64,000 bases of DNA from Chryseotalea sp. WA131a (GCA_025370075.1 CP073016.1:1984001-2048000), one strand, 5' to 3'; counted from the first letter of the stretch, positions 1 to 8,967 are shown. The notes: generated by a model not told the origin, from the letters alone. Translations and numbers: made by a program.

Positions 1-1
1 A

Positions 2-748
2 AATTTTGAACGGAACTTTTATAGCTTTTATAGCAATGCCTTGGCGGAAAACTCAATACCTCAAAATGAAAACGGAATGTATTGGGGATGGAAATACAGC
101 TTCAATAAAAAATATTCAATCTCAGGCTATGCCGATATTTTTGCATTTCCTTGGCTGAAGTTTAGAAGTTACGCTCCTTCGGAGGGAAGCGAATGGCTCT
201 TGCGATTCAATTATAAACCCACCAAAACCATCAGCCTATTCCTTCAAGTACGAGAAGAAAACAAACAACGCAATACAGGCAACGATACCAATTTATACCA
301 AACAAGTTTGGGCACACGCAGAAACTATTGGGCAAACATCGACTATGCGGCCACACCTCAACTTAACTTCAAAACGCGTGTTCAATTCAACACCTTTGAT
401 TTCAATGGAAGTCAAACACAGGGCATTGTTCTGCTGCAAGATGCTTCGTTTACGAAAGGAAAGTTCTCCATCACGGGAAGGTACGCCATTTTTGATACCG
501 ATAGCTTTGATAACCGATTGTATGTGTACGAACGCGATGTGTGGCTTGCCTTTTCTTTTCCGGCTTACAACGGAAAGGGAACCCGGAACTATGTTTTGCT
601 TCAATATCAAATCAGCAAAAACCTTGACATTTGGCTGCGCTGGGCGCAAACCCATTTTTTAAATCGCAACACCGTTGGAAGTGGTGGAGAAACTATTGTT
701 GGAAATACCGAGAATGATGTTAAATTTCAGCTTCGGTTAAGATTGTAA
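2..748 (+). CDS. C-terminal part of a large outer-membrane/helix-hairpin-helix-type protein (partial)
   Basis: The frame is open from the left edge of the window to a TAA at 746-748, so the 5' part lies outside. The ~249 visible residues alternate polar and aromatic residues (WKYSFNKKYSISGYADIF, YVLLQYQISKNLDIWLRWAQ) and end in aromatic/Arg-Leu strands (VKFQLRLRL), as expected for a beta-barrel. From memory this matches the C-terminal region of Bacteroidota proteins annotated as helix-hairpin-helix domain-containing; the HhH part itself is not visible. It is the only gene here that looks like ordinary chromosome and may mark the distal flank of the array. Confidence 0.6.
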   Translation, partial: NFERNFYSFYSNALAENSIPQNENGMYWGWKYSFNKKYSISGYADIFAFPWLKFRSYAPSEGSEWLLRFNYKPTKTISLFLQVREENKQRNTGNDTNLYQTSLGTRRNYWANIDYAATPQLNFKTRVQFNTFDFNGSQTQGIVLLQDASFTKGKFSITGRYAIFDTDSFDNRLYVYERDVWLAFSFPAYNGKGTRNYVLLQYQISKNLDIWLRWAQTHFLNRNTVGSGGETIVGNTENDVKFQLRLRL

Positions 749-864
749 TATGCACGCTACAAAATTGGTAAATGGACAGGTAATATGGATGCTGTGCCTT
801 GGCTTGATAGCATTTATTTTTGTTTTTAGAACAATTTTCAACAAAAAAAGAAAATAGTTTAATT

Positions 865-1644
865 GGGTGCATTTCAAATTGTCGCTCTTAGGCTGCTTTT
901 TTGAATTCGGTTTGCACGAGTTTACTGACCTTGTTCCATTGCCCATTCATCTTTGTTACCCGTAGGTTGAGCATGTTTTGAGCTCCTCTTTTAGTCCACC
1001 TTTGCCCTCAGAGTTTAAGTCTTTTTGTACGACTGTCCGATGGGCTGATTCTATGGCGCCTGATCCAATAAGTCCGCACCCTATGGTTGAATATCTCTAG
1101 GGAAAGTATCCGTTATCCAGTTCCGGGTCCACGGTGGGCCATCGCAGATAAAGACCAGCCGCCCACCCAATGGGCCATAGGATTCGATGAGCCCATCGGT
1201 TTGTCCGATGAAGGAACGATGATCCCCTAAATGGGCGATATACTGTGATTGCTTGATCCAGCCAGGCTTTTCATCTGTTTTAACGCAATCAGAGGAATTG
1301 AATATCCGGCCCACCTTTACCTCTTTCCATTTCTCTCCCCGTGTCAATATCATTGATCCATCAACCTCCACATACAGAGTACCTTGTTGTTTTATGGGTG
1401 GGAGCGTTCTTCCTTCATTTACTGTTTTGCCAAGTTCCGCCCCATAGGTATCGGTGACCCGATAGACCTGTGCGGCACTTACTTCTGCTTGTAAAAATTG
1501 TTTGAGCACCTCATGGCCCTTGCCATAACGATCCAGTTGGCCCGCATACACCATGAGTTCTTGCATCATTGGGCTGATTTGAAAACCATTCTTGCCTTCA
1601 CTAAAGGCATTGCGCTTGTCAATTTCTATTTGGCCCAGGGCCAT
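865..1644 (-). pseudogene. ISKra4-like transposase, N-terminal part joined to its C-terminal tail
   Basis: On the minus strand 1644-1090 encodes an ISKra4-type segment (AAQVYRVTDTYG, VEVDGSMILTRG, VFICDGPPW). It then jumps at about 1085 to the C-terminal segment GCGLIGSGAIESAHRTVV (about 1080-885). The central part present in full-length family members is missing, so this is an internal deletion derivative. The true start is not visible; the sequence beyond 1644 belongs to the oppositely oriented copy. Confidence 0.6.
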
Positions 1645-1692
1645 GGATCAGAAACTGGATAGCAGATACTTTTCCAGGTGCACTATCAATCT

Positions 1693-2352
1693 TGGATTAT
1701 TATCATGCCACTCAATACCTGTACCCCTTTTCGGAATCATGTTTCAAGGACAGGCAAAAGGCGGATCACATTCAAAAGTTGGGGAGTAAAGGCACTAACG
1801 AGCTTTTATAAAAATGGGTTGATATTGAAATGTGGATAACTCCACAGATTGGTTTTTGGCTCTTTCAAAGGTTTGACTGTGTGGGAGTTACCCACATTCC
1901 AACATCACTATTATTACAATTGGATTTTTAAATGTTTAGATATGGTTTGATAAGACTTACTCCCCAACTTTTAATGCTGACCCCAAAAGGCACAACAGTG
2001 GACCGAGGCACAAAAAAAACTTCTGTTGAACAGTGAAGTGGATCGGGTAATGGATACCATCAGGGAATTATTACCCGGCCATCCACAAGCCAGAAAAATT
2101 TTGGACTGCTATCAAGCCAATAAAGACAGAATGGACTATAAAAAATATTTACAAATAGGTTGCGGCCTTATTGGTTCAGGCGCCATTGAATCCGCTCATC
2201 GAACCGTGGTGCAAAAGCGACTTAAACTCTCCGGACAGCGCTGGACCAAGAGAGGAGCACAGAACATGCTCAACTTACGCGTAACGCACATGAATGGCCA
2301 ATGGGACAAAGTAGTTAAACTCGTACAAACTGAATTTAAAGCCGCAGCTTAA
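1693..2352 (+). pseudogene. ISKra4-like transposase, C-terminal half interrupted by a MITE
   Basis: Plus-strand 1693-1762 encodes LDYYHATQYLYPF followed by residues ending DRQKA. After the 222-bp insertion the frame resumes at 1985 with KAQQWTEAQKK and runs to KLVQTEFKAAA at 2352, including IGCGLIGSGAIESAH. Removing the insert and one copy of its 7-bp target duplication restores one continuous frame. The N-terminal half is absent. Confidence 0.6.
1763..1984. mobile_element. 222-bp MITE-like insertion
   Basis: The ends are imperfect inverted repeats of about 27 bp sharing the core AAAGTTGGGGAGTAA (1763-1790 and 1957-1984). The element is flanked by the direct repeat AAAAGGC (1756-1762 and 1985-1991). 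It has no coding capacity and splits the ISKra4-like frame. The parent element that would mobilise it is not in the window. Confidence 0.65.
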
Positions 2353-2357
2353 CCGCG

Positions 2358-2945
2358 TCAATTTGAAATGCACCCTTTGGCATCAATATCTTTCTGGCGT
2401 AGCTTGTTTTCTTTATCTTTCCAATCTGGGGGAATAATCCCCTCATTGAGTTGTTGGTTCTCATCGCGGCTGTTTCGTTGAATAGGGACTTCCACAATGG
2501 AGGCATCTATCATTCGGCCTTTGTTAAGAATTACACCCCGTTGGCTCAAGGTTTTATCCAGCAAGGAAAACAATTTCTCCACCATCTTGCCTTTGGCAAG
2601 TTCATTTTTAAAGTTCCAGATTGTTTTGGCATCGGGCACCGTATCAGATATGGTCAACCCTAAAAAACGCATGAACGATAAACGATCTAAAACCGCATAT
2701 TCCGTGCCGTCATCGCTTAAATCATAATAGCGCTGCAAAATCAATATTTTGAACATCATCAGATAATCAAAGGAAGGGCGACCGCCCTGGCTTCTGTCTT
2801 TTCCCGATTCAAAATGTGCCTCCAAGGGTTTGCGGAAAATCTCAAAGTCAATGTGGGCTTGCAATTTTAACAATGGGTCGTTTTGCTTACCGATTTTATC
2901 CAACCGAAACTGCTCATCAAATAATCCTCTCGATTTATTTTTCAT
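2358..2945 (-). pseudogene. IS5-family transposase, N-terminal fragment
   Basis: The frame starts at ATG 2945 (MKNKSRGLFDEQFRLDKI) and matches the N-terminal half of IS5-type transposases, including FDYLMMFKILILQRYYDLSDD and the first catalytic region GRMIDASIVEVP near residue 145. It breaks after QKDIDAKG, where the ISKra4-like end begins. The C-terminal catalytic residues are lost, so the gene is dead. The insertion also abuts the 3' end of the neighbouring lipoprotein cassette. Confidence 0.75.
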
Positions 2946-2962
2946 CTATTTTCTCCTTTTTC

Positions 2963-3346
2963 TCAAGAAACAAAATTTATAGATAACTTCGTAGGGTTTT
3001 TAGAGATACCCTTAATTTCGTTTTTCTGTTTTTCGGTCAGCCCGTTTATTAGTTTAATAAATTCCTGTTCTCCTATTCTGTTAATTACTTGCGTCAAAAC
3101 ATAACCGAGGTCATAGCAACCAGCAGCCCCACCACACGAAAACTCAGTTAGTTCAATTAAAGCTTGCTGGTCTTTTTCAAGTGTCCGATTTATAATGTTG
3201 CAAAATCGCTTATTGGTTGGGTAGTCCTGATTTTCAAATAATGTGTTGCCGATTATAACTCCGTCAATATTGGATTGTCTGCAAGAAGTCAACAGTATAA
3301 AGGTGATCGAAGCTACTGTTATGGTAATAAGTTGTCGTGGTGACAT
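2963..3346 (-). CDS. Small cassette lipoprotein, 3' end probably altered by IS insertion
   Basis: The start is taken as ATG 3346, giving MSPRQLITITVASITF followed by the lipobox LLTSC, a lipoprotein signal of about 20 residues. The mature part is ~105 residues with a CGGAAGCYDLG segment; no family is recognised. It lies directly after attC 3366-3494 in a cassette beginning GTTAGCTGCC. The expected cassette end (GGCAGCTAAC) is missing because the IS5 remnant starts about 15 bp beyond the stop, so the last residues may not be native. Confidence 0.55.
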   Translation of the reverse strand: MSPRQLITITVASITFILLTSCRQSNIDGVIIGNTLFENQDYPTNKRFCNIINRTLEKDQQALIELTEFSCGGAAGCYDLGYVLTQVINRIGEQEFIKLINGLTEKQKNEIKGISKNPTKLSINFVS

Positions 3347-3365
3347 AGGTCTGTTCAAAAATGGC

Positions 3366-3494
3366 AGCTAACGTGAGTATTTGCGTTCGAGCGGGCTTTC
3401 GAAGCCGCGTCCTGTCCCCGACACCGAACGCATTAAAGATACGAAAACGTTGGATTACGCGTCAACCCCGCTTGACGCAAATACAGTGTTACCG
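3366..3494 (-). other. attC site, type A
   Basis: On the minus strand it runs from GGTAAC, then TATTTGCGTC..., to CGCAAATACTCAC-GTTAGCT, with the two arms complementary. It ends the restriction-modification cassette (end GGCGGTAAC, start TTACCGCC at 5445) and begins the lipoprotein cassette. The centre holds TTG-N21-TATCTTTA reading toward the lipoprotein gene. Confidence 0.85.
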
Positions 3495-3513
3495 CCAGTG
3501 CCCTTCCTTCATG

Positions 3514-4404
3514 TCAGTCGTTGTTTGATGTCCACCAATCAAAGTTGTCAGAAATAATAATTTCATTTTTCTCTAAATGATGTGTCGTCTTCATTGGAAT
3601 TGTCCTGAAGTCCAAATTGTATTTAAAGGCGAGATGTCTTATTTCAGAAGTATCGTCATATGTCAACATATACTTACCCTTCAGCTTTGACGTCAAGTAA
3701 AATAGTTTTTCGTGGTCAATGTCAAAGTGAGTGTAAAGACGTTTTCCTGCAACTGTGTAAGGAGGGTCAATGAAGAAATAAGCGCTTGGGTTGTCTCTAC
3801 TATCTTCTAATATTTCAAAGGCGTCTCCATTTATAAAATCTATTTTACTCTTCACATAGTCAATTGCAATTATTCTGTCGTGTAGTGTCTTCGGATACCA
3901 ACGAGAAGAAATTCCTTTTCCGTTTTCTCCGTTTTTTATCATTCCTGAACCTTTGGCAAGAATGCCTCCATGAAAGATTCTGTTTTTCAGGATTGTACAA
4001 AACGCAACGTCATGAATTTTCTTATTGGGCTTGTCGAATTCTAACTTAACGTTTTCATGATTAAGGTCAAATTTCAATATCTTCTCCGCGAGCCACTTAT
4101 TTTTTCCGTTTAACATTACTTCCCATACGGCAGCAATTTCTTCGTCCATCTCGACCATTGTTATGTGGTCAGCCAATTTCTCAAATGCAGCTGTCAAACT
4201 AACAATGCCACCGCCAGCAAATGGTTCAATTAAAATGTTTGCCGATTTATGATTTTGTTTTAACCATTGTCTAACCGTTGGAATTAACCATGTCTTTCCA
4301 CCTGGATATCTGAATGGACTTCGCTGTGGAACTGAGGCGACATTTATTACTGCACCTCCTGTCGGAGTTTCTGGAATGTCAAAAATATTTAGTTGACTTC
4401 TCAT
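3514..4404 (-). CDS. D12-class (Dam-like) adenine-N6 DNA methyltransferase
   Basis: A 296-residue enzyme predicted to transfer a methyl group from S-adenosylmethionine to adenine in DNA. It has FRYPGGKTWL near residue 32, the AdoMet-binding motif EPFAGGG near residue 60, and the catalytic DPPY motif near residue 214 (FFIDPPYTVAGKRLY). Its ATG overlaps the stop of the upstream endonuclease gene (ATGA, 4401-4404), so the two are translationally coupled. It is inferred to protect host DNA against the NotI-like partner. Both genes occupy one integron cassette. Confidence 0.85.
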   Translation of the reverse strand: MRSQLNIFDIPETPTGGAVINVASVPQRSPFRYPGGKTWLIPTVRQWLKQNHKSANILIEPFAGGGIVSLTAAFEKLADHITMVEMDEEIAAVWEVMLNGKNKWLAEKILKFDLNHENVKLEFDKPNKKIHDVAFCTILKNRIFHGGILAKGSGMIKNGENGKGISSRWYPKTLHDRIIAIDYVKSKIDFINGDAFEILEDSRDNPSAYFFIDPPYTVAGKRLYTHFDIDHEKLFYLTSKLKGKYMLTYDDTSEIRHLAFKYNLDFRTIPMKTTHHLEKNEIIISDNFDWWTSNND

Positions 4405-5288
4405 TCCGCAACAATGTTTTCAAGATTGTCAGGGTCAGTCTTTCCAGCTCGCTTTGCATCAAGTTTCTTCTGAAGTATTTTAGTAAACTCTTTTATTGAA
4501 CCCGCTTCAAATTTTGCGATCTGTTCTAAGGCTTTTGCAAACTTGGTATAAACTACTCTTTGTAGTTTTAGCTCTCGGGTTTTGCTCTTCTTTACTGGAA
4601 CAAGATCATAGAGGAAAAAAGCAAAATCAGATTCAGCTTTGTCAAACTCTGGTAATTCTGGTAGAGTGTTGTAAAAACTAGTTTGGAGAGCAACAACTTG
4701 CTTTTTCTTCCACTGTTTTAAGATAGAACCTTTCGCAATTATTTGAGGAATGAGTCTTTTTCTTGATGATGAAAGATAGTCCGGCTTTGGAAACTTAAAC
4801 GCTTGAGTCCAAGCAAAATCGGGCGAAGGATTTTCTAAATAAGCTGTAAAAGGCCCTGTTAAATTTCCCGAAATGTAAACTGCTTGAACCTCTAACGAAC
4901 CAAAATCGACAACACGACCTTTGTCGTCATATGAAACGAGAACGTAGTCAATATTACCTGCTGATTTACCATGTTTATCTTTTAGGCGAACTTCACCCAC
5001 ATGTGTCCATGTTGCCTTTTTGTCAAAAATGAAATCAGCGGCATCGCTAATAATACTCCAGTCTTCCCTAAATCTTATTGGGCAAATGATAACAGGTTTT
5101 CCTTTATGATGTAAGCTGCAAACTCCTAAAGGGAACTCTATACTATTTTTAGTGCAGTTGGAAACTATGTTATTGAATGGACAAAGCTTATTGTCTCTAT
5201 ACCGCTTTGCTCTTTCCGACTCGTTATCTATAGGAAACCCAAAGACTTCTGCCAAAGGTTGTTGGGTAGGTGCTTTTTCATTAATCAT
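4401..5288 (-). CDS. NotI-family type II restriction endonuclease
   Basis: The 295-residue product contains a conserved run reminiscent of the NotI restriction-enzyme family: AEVFGFPIDNESERAKRYR, KLCPFNN, NCTKN, PLGVCS, then VGEVRLKD, NIDYVLV and FGSLEVQAVYISGN, which carry plausible PD-(D/E)XK acidic/Lys residues. Cys residues in LCPFNN, NCTKN and GVCSLHH could be metal ligands, as in NotI. It is transcribed just before the methyltransferase with a 4-bp overlap. Recognition specificity cannot be read from the sequence. The 150 bp upstream leads back to the intron 3' end. Confidence 0.75.
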   Translation of the reverse strand: MINEKAPTQQPLAEVFGFPIDNESERAKRYRDNKLCPFNNIVSNCTKNSIEFPLGVCSLHHKGKPVIICPIRFREDWSIISDAADFIFDKKATWTHVGEVRLKDKHGKSAGNIDYVLVSYDDKGRVVDFGSLEVQAVYISGNLTGPFTAYLENPSPDFAWTQAFKFPKPDYLSSSRKRLIPQIIAKGSILKQWKKKQVVALQTSFYNTLPELPEFDKAESDFAFFLYDLVPVKKSKTRELKLQRVVYTKFAKALEQIAKFEAGSIKEFTKILQKKLDAKRAGKTDPDNLENIVAE

Positions 5289-5440
5289 TCCTCAAATTTA
5301 ATCAAATCTCGGAGTTTATAGACCCGAATTTTATCCTGTACTAGAGTCTTTAGTGTCTGACTGTCAACCAATTAATTTCTTGTCTGCGTAACAATAATTT
5401 TTAAATTTGGTCGTCACTGTCTGCGGGCTCGGGGCATTGG

Positions 5441-6323
5441 CGGTAGTCGAGTCACCCAAGGGAGTTTCACCCTTAGGTTCTCACGGAACCGTACGTGAAA
5501 GTCTCCCTTCATACGGCTCTTCCTGTTTAATCACAAATGTATTTCTACATTATGGATATACCAATTGCTTGGCTGTGATCTCGTTTCAAATTAAAAAATC
5601 TTCCCATTGCTGGTTGTCGTTAGATCTGAAACCAAACAGGCTAAGTCCTTCGCTCCATTGCCTTTCGGCAACTTCTCAACTACTACAACTTAGTCCGTCA
5701 CTGCTATCTCGTGTTACCCTTACACGATCAATGGCTTTTCTGCTCATCGATACGATAGCAACTTCTCTTGTTCCATACAAAAGCCTATGTTGAAGTCTTG
5801 TTCGCTTTACCCCGGATGGTATGTCATCGGTAATCAGATCGCCCTTGACACTCTTAACAGGCGTAAACGTAACCACCTGCTTTCACCATCGCTTCTTTAA
5901 CATTACGAGGCGTCAGTCGCGAATTCACTCTATTCAACTCTTCAACACGCATCTTCGGGAATCTTTGTTCCCATTTTTCCTTATCGTTCACCACCAAAAG
6001 CATTTCTACTTTTAGCAGCATAAGGTGATTTGCAAACTCCTTCTGATAGGCGTCTGCGGAAGTCCTTTCCTTCTATCTTAAATTATTCGTTGGCCAGTTC
6101 GGTTCGCTCGACTTCCACACGGGGGTAATCTAATTGAGAAGCCTTCCATCTCTTGTACAGCATCATCGTCCTTACAACTGGACTTTGTTCAAGACACACA
6201 CGTTTGTGTTTGCGCAGTGGTGCGGTTTCGAAGCCGCGTCCTGTCCCCGACACCGAACGCATTAAAGATACGAAAACGTTGGATTACGCGTCAACCCCGC
6301 TTGACGCAAATACAGTGTTGTGG
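5441..6323 (-). other. Chimeric attC (type A arm + type D arm) split by a group II intron
   Basis: The minus-strand 5' arm is type A (CCACAACACTGTATTTGCGT at 6323) but the 3' arm is type D (CCGCACCACTGCGCAAACAC ending ACGT at 6200). The switch falls in the central block shared by both types. The core GTTACCG is split GT | intron | TACCG. The cassette ended here (GCCCACAAC) begins at 7336 with GTTGTGGGC. The arms are only partly complementary. Confidence 0.7.
5446..6199 (-). ncRNA. 754-nt group II intron without an encoded reverse transcriptase
   Basis: It begins GTGTGTC, fitting the GUGYG 5' consensus, and ends ..CTCGAC, fitting the AY 3' end. Near the 3' end is a 34-nt domain V (GAGCCGTATG...CACGTACGGTTC), then a domain VI hairpin with an A seven bases from the end. 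No reverse-transcriptase frame is present. The sequence matches the copy at 39325-41476, which is also 754 nt once its IS is removed. It lies in the sense orientation of the cassettes, exactly in GT^TA of the attC core. Mobility would need a reverse transcriptase from elsewhere. Confidence 0.8.
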
Positions 6324-6332
6324 GCAGTATTT

Positions 6333-7312
6333 TTACCCCGACTTTATTTTTCCCGTTTCTAAAAAGTCCAGCCAGTCTTGCTTTGAAAACTCTACATTTC
6401 CAGTCCACAATGTCGCTGCTGGCAGGTCTGCCAATACTAAACTCAGGTCTTTAAAAATATTTGAAAGTTTCTTGTCAAAGGTCTCAAATTCAATTTTCAC
6501 CTGTCCGTTTAATTTTTCAATCCCCTTTATTAAAATACCCATTCCATTCTTTGTCAGTCTAGACTTGAGTTGTAACAGGTAGCCTGCATAATTTTCTGTT
6601 TTTAGTTTTTCAGGGTTTGTCTCAAGCTCTCCAAGTAATCTCAAGGTCACGTCATGACCTTTCTTTCTTAGTTCATTTATCCAGAATTCAGCTCTAGGAA
6701 TTTCTATGGAATTAAAAGTCGCTCCAATCTTTGATGGGTCAATTTTCTTGGGTCTTATTCTCTCAGACTCGTATTCTGTATGTTCAGAGAAGACCTTCCA
6801 AAGCTTGGGGAATCGAGTCGGCAATTCATTCTCGTCCCATTTTCGTCCAGTGGGTTCTGTTACATTTTTTTCATTGTCACCTGGGTTGTCGGGCAGCCTA
6901 AATTCTTCTCCGGTCTTTTTTTCGTAAGCATCAATTGCACAGTACTCAAGTCCTTCCCATTCGTACTCTTCTTTTGGTTTCAATACACCAATCAAAGTCT
7001 CAGGGCTTTCAATGCTTTTGTAAAAAATACTTTCTCCTTGTCCGATTAGCCAAGATCTAAAATAGTCAAACGTGTCGTCCGAGCAACCACCGTTGATTAT
7101 GTAAGCCGCTCCCCATAAGTCCCAGTTGTAACTTTTAGAAAGCAAGTCACGAAACAGTCTATCAAATTCTAGAACGTCCGCCTTGTCGTGCGTGGATAGA
7201 ATCTTCGTAAGGTTTTTTATCTGTCGGTCGTGACTAATCTTGCTCGTTGTCCCACGTGACTGTTGTATAATGTCCCAGAACCATTTTCGTCTTTACTGTT
7301 CGAAGCACTCAT
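6333..7312 (-). pseudogene. DUF4240-family protein gene with a 5' frameshift
   Basis: Residues WDLWGAAYIINGGCSDDTFDYFRSWLIGQG are the DUF4240 signature; function is unknown. The conserved N-terminal segment continues upstream in frame (FDRLFRDLL, KWFWDIIQQSR), but the ATG at 7312 (MSASNSKDE) is in another frame. One missing A in the run at about 7282-7286 would join them, so this is either a frameshift mutation or a sequence error. Downstream residues 100-270 are unrecognised. It fills the cassette from GTTGTGGGC (7336) to GCCCACAAC. Confidence 0.7.
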
Positions 7313-7329
7313 GTTCTTAAAAATATTGC

Positions 7330-7460
7330 CCACAACGGCCAAGTTTGTGACGGCTGCGGTCTTCGGAGCGCGTCCCTGTCGCACGTGGCAGAGCTAAATT
7401 AAGAAAAACAAACCGAATAACCGCACCGACCCCGCAGCTGGCATAAACTTTTTGTTATGC
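7330..7460 (-). other. attC site, singleton type
   Basis: The minus strand runs from CGCATAAC at the 5' end to GGCC-GTTGTGG. The inner arms (GCCAGCTGCGG and CCGCAGCCGTC) pair imperfectly. It closes the tiny 7455-7691 cassette and opens the DUF4240 cassette. A TAATTTAG element preceded by a T-rich stretch lies in the centre. Confidence 0.7.
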
Positions 7461-7691
7461 GAACAGCCCCAGAAACTGTTCAGGGGCCGAAAAACCGTCC
7501 AACGTGGCGGGTGCGCCTGTGTCCCTGTCCCGGAGCCGTGAAGCGTGGCGCGGTGAAGAAATTGCCGACCGCGTCACCTTCCCCACGCAATGGTGAACCA
7601 ATTTGAAAAGCTGCAAAACAAATAAGCAAAGGCGCGGGATGAATTTTGTTTTGCGGTCGCAAAATCCTGCGCGTCCGCGGGGCTTGCGCAT
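7455..7691 (-). CDS. Small reading frame spanning a complete tiny cassette (coding status uncertain)
   Basis: The cassette runs from GTTATGCGCAAGCCCC to GGGGCTGTTCGCATAAC, about 235 bp. A 78-codon frame starts at the ATG inside the opening core (GTT-ATG) and stops at the TAA inside the closing R'' box (GCA-TAA-C). The product is Arg-rich with a short hydrophobic stretch (LCLFVLQLF) and matches nothing I know. The cassette is GC-rich compared with neighbours. It may be coding or may be an ORF-less cassette. Confidence 0.3.
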   Translation of the reverse strand: MRKPRGRAGFCDRKTKFIPRLCLFVLQLFKLVHHCVGKVTRSAISSPRHASRLRDRDTGAPATLDGFSAPEQFLGLFA

Positions 7692-7819
7692 AACGTTCCC
7701 ACGCTTGGCGCAGTGGGGGATTTTGGAAAACTAAATTGTCAACCAGCACGAATTTACAATAGAAGCACAAACTTTCTATGAACGGAGTTAGCCCCCATTG
7801 CGCCAAACGTGTGTAACCA
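7688..7819 (-). other. attC site, singleton type with degenerate R''
   Basis: The minus strand contains TTTGGCGCAATGGGGG and, about 80 bp later, CCCCCACTGCGCCAA, then ..GAAC-GTTATGC. The 5' R'' reads GGTTAC rather than ..AAC, so this end is mutated. It links the nuclease-like cassette (8.9-7.8 kb) to the tiny cassette. Confidence 0.6.
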
Positions 7820-7883
7820 GTAGTGCTTCTTTTCGGTCGAAGGACTGTCGTGTCAGGTTTGCAGTATCCCTGTGCGGTTGCTT

Positions 7884-7944
7884 GCAGGCTCTTTTGCTTT
7901 TTTTGTGTTGGTTCAAGCGTTGGCAAAAAAGCAAATGTGCCTGC
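7884..7944 (-). repeat. Hairpin of the GGCACWTTTGCTT / AAGCAAAAGAGCC family
   Basis: The minus-strand arms GCAGGCACATTTGCTTTTTTG and the A-rich complement ending GCAAAAGAGCCTGC form a long stem just after the stop of the gene at 7958. Related hairpins occur at 20100-20157 and 31446-31503. It may act as a transcription terminator or RNA stabiliser. The rest of 7820-7957 shows no gene. Confidence 0.45.
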
Positions 7945-7957
7945 AAATGCGTTGGCA

Positions 7958-8898
7958 TTATAGTAAGTTGTCAGGGTTGAAAACTTCGTCTGCATTTGTC
8001 CTGATATTATAAATTTGAAATGCGTCACCAACTCTCCAAATGACTGAAATGTTTTCTGCTGAACAGAATTCAATAATTCCAGTTTCAGGTCTGCTTGAAA
8101 ACACAATAGCTTCTTTGATATTTGCCTGTCTCATTTGCCTAATAACAATTGAAAACTTGTAATACTTCAATTGTCCAACACCCTTTACGGTTTGTTTTTC
8201 TTCGTCCGATGCACTTGCAAGAATTGTTTTTACTTCATATAGCATTGCTGTGTCGTTTTTTATTGCAAGGCAGTCAAATTTTCCTTCATAAAGTCTGAAA
8301 CCATTTTGCTCATTTAGGTTAGCAAGCAAACGGACAATTTCTTGATGTTCGGCTAACCGTCTTTGCCGAATCCGAATAGCCTCAGCATAATCAACAGTTA
8401 CTGATGTAATAATATTTAAGTTGGGGTCTCTTGCTATTTCTCCTGCGTTGGTCTCTCTGTAATCTGCTCTTTGCCTTCTATCAGGTCGTTCTTCTGTCGT
8501 TACTTCATCTTCAGTAATTATGATTTGACCTACAGGATAAGTATTATTATTTTCTCTAATTATATCCCCTAATTGCTCTGCTATTCCAGGCAATATTTTA
8601 ACTGCATTTGCAGCCATTGACCTACTTGTTCCAGTATCGGTAATAATTTGCTCGTAACTGAGTTGTGCAAGGTTTGTTATCCTTTCAAACTCTTCATCTG
8701 AGTCATTTTCAGCCTCTAATGCAAGCATTAATTTTTTTGTCTCAATTCCCGGAAATGAGTTAACAAGTTTCAATAATATCTTGTAGGGATGACTAATTTC
8801 TCCATCTCTGCCTTCCAGTCCTATCTGTAAAAAGGAATTCTTCCAAATTTCAATTCGCCTTTCGGGAGAAACTTCATTTAGAAGTTGGTTGCCAAGGT
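7958..8898 (-). pseudogene. 5'-truncated cassette gene, possible PD-(D/E)XK-type nuclease domain
   Basis: The frame is open from the IS3 junction (about 8898, residues LGNQLLNEVSPERRIEIW) to the stop at 7958, ~313 residues; the native start is lost. The C-terminal part has GKFDCLAIKNDTAMLYEVKTI, an acidic residue then E-x-K as in restriction-like nuclease folds, followed by QLKYYKFSIVI, as in endonuclease-like domains that act on DNA. The N-terminal half is helical and unrecognised. A defence or DNA-processing role is only a guess. Confidence 0.5.
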
Positions 8899-8967
8899 AC
8901 TAGGCTGCTTTTTTTGAACAGGTTAAAAGTAGAGTTTTTTTAATTTTAACCTAACAAAACAAGTCAA

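Larger units (their letters stand above)
865..2375. mobile_element. Mosaic of two ISKra4-family remnants
   Basis: The block is bounded by the inverted 17-bp ends GGGTGCATTTCAAATTG (865-881) and its complement (2359-2375). The left part carries minus-strand transposase sequence and the right part plus-strand transposase sequence of a related but diverged copy. The two C-terminal coding ends are similar, not identical, so two insertions probably fused. The block truncates the IS5 gene to its right. No intact transposase remains. Confidence 0.65.

Noticed and set aside
5676..5876. Short frames inside the group II intron as a reverse-transcriptase or maturase remnant
   Set aside because: No YADD or other RT motif is visible and the intron is of full ribozyme length without room for an RT.
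8899..8914. TAGGCTGCTTTTTT at the IS3 junction as the end of an ISKra4 element like that at 865
   Set aside because: Only about 15 bp match the coding end (KKAA stop) at about 890-905; the rest of the element is absent, so it may be chance.
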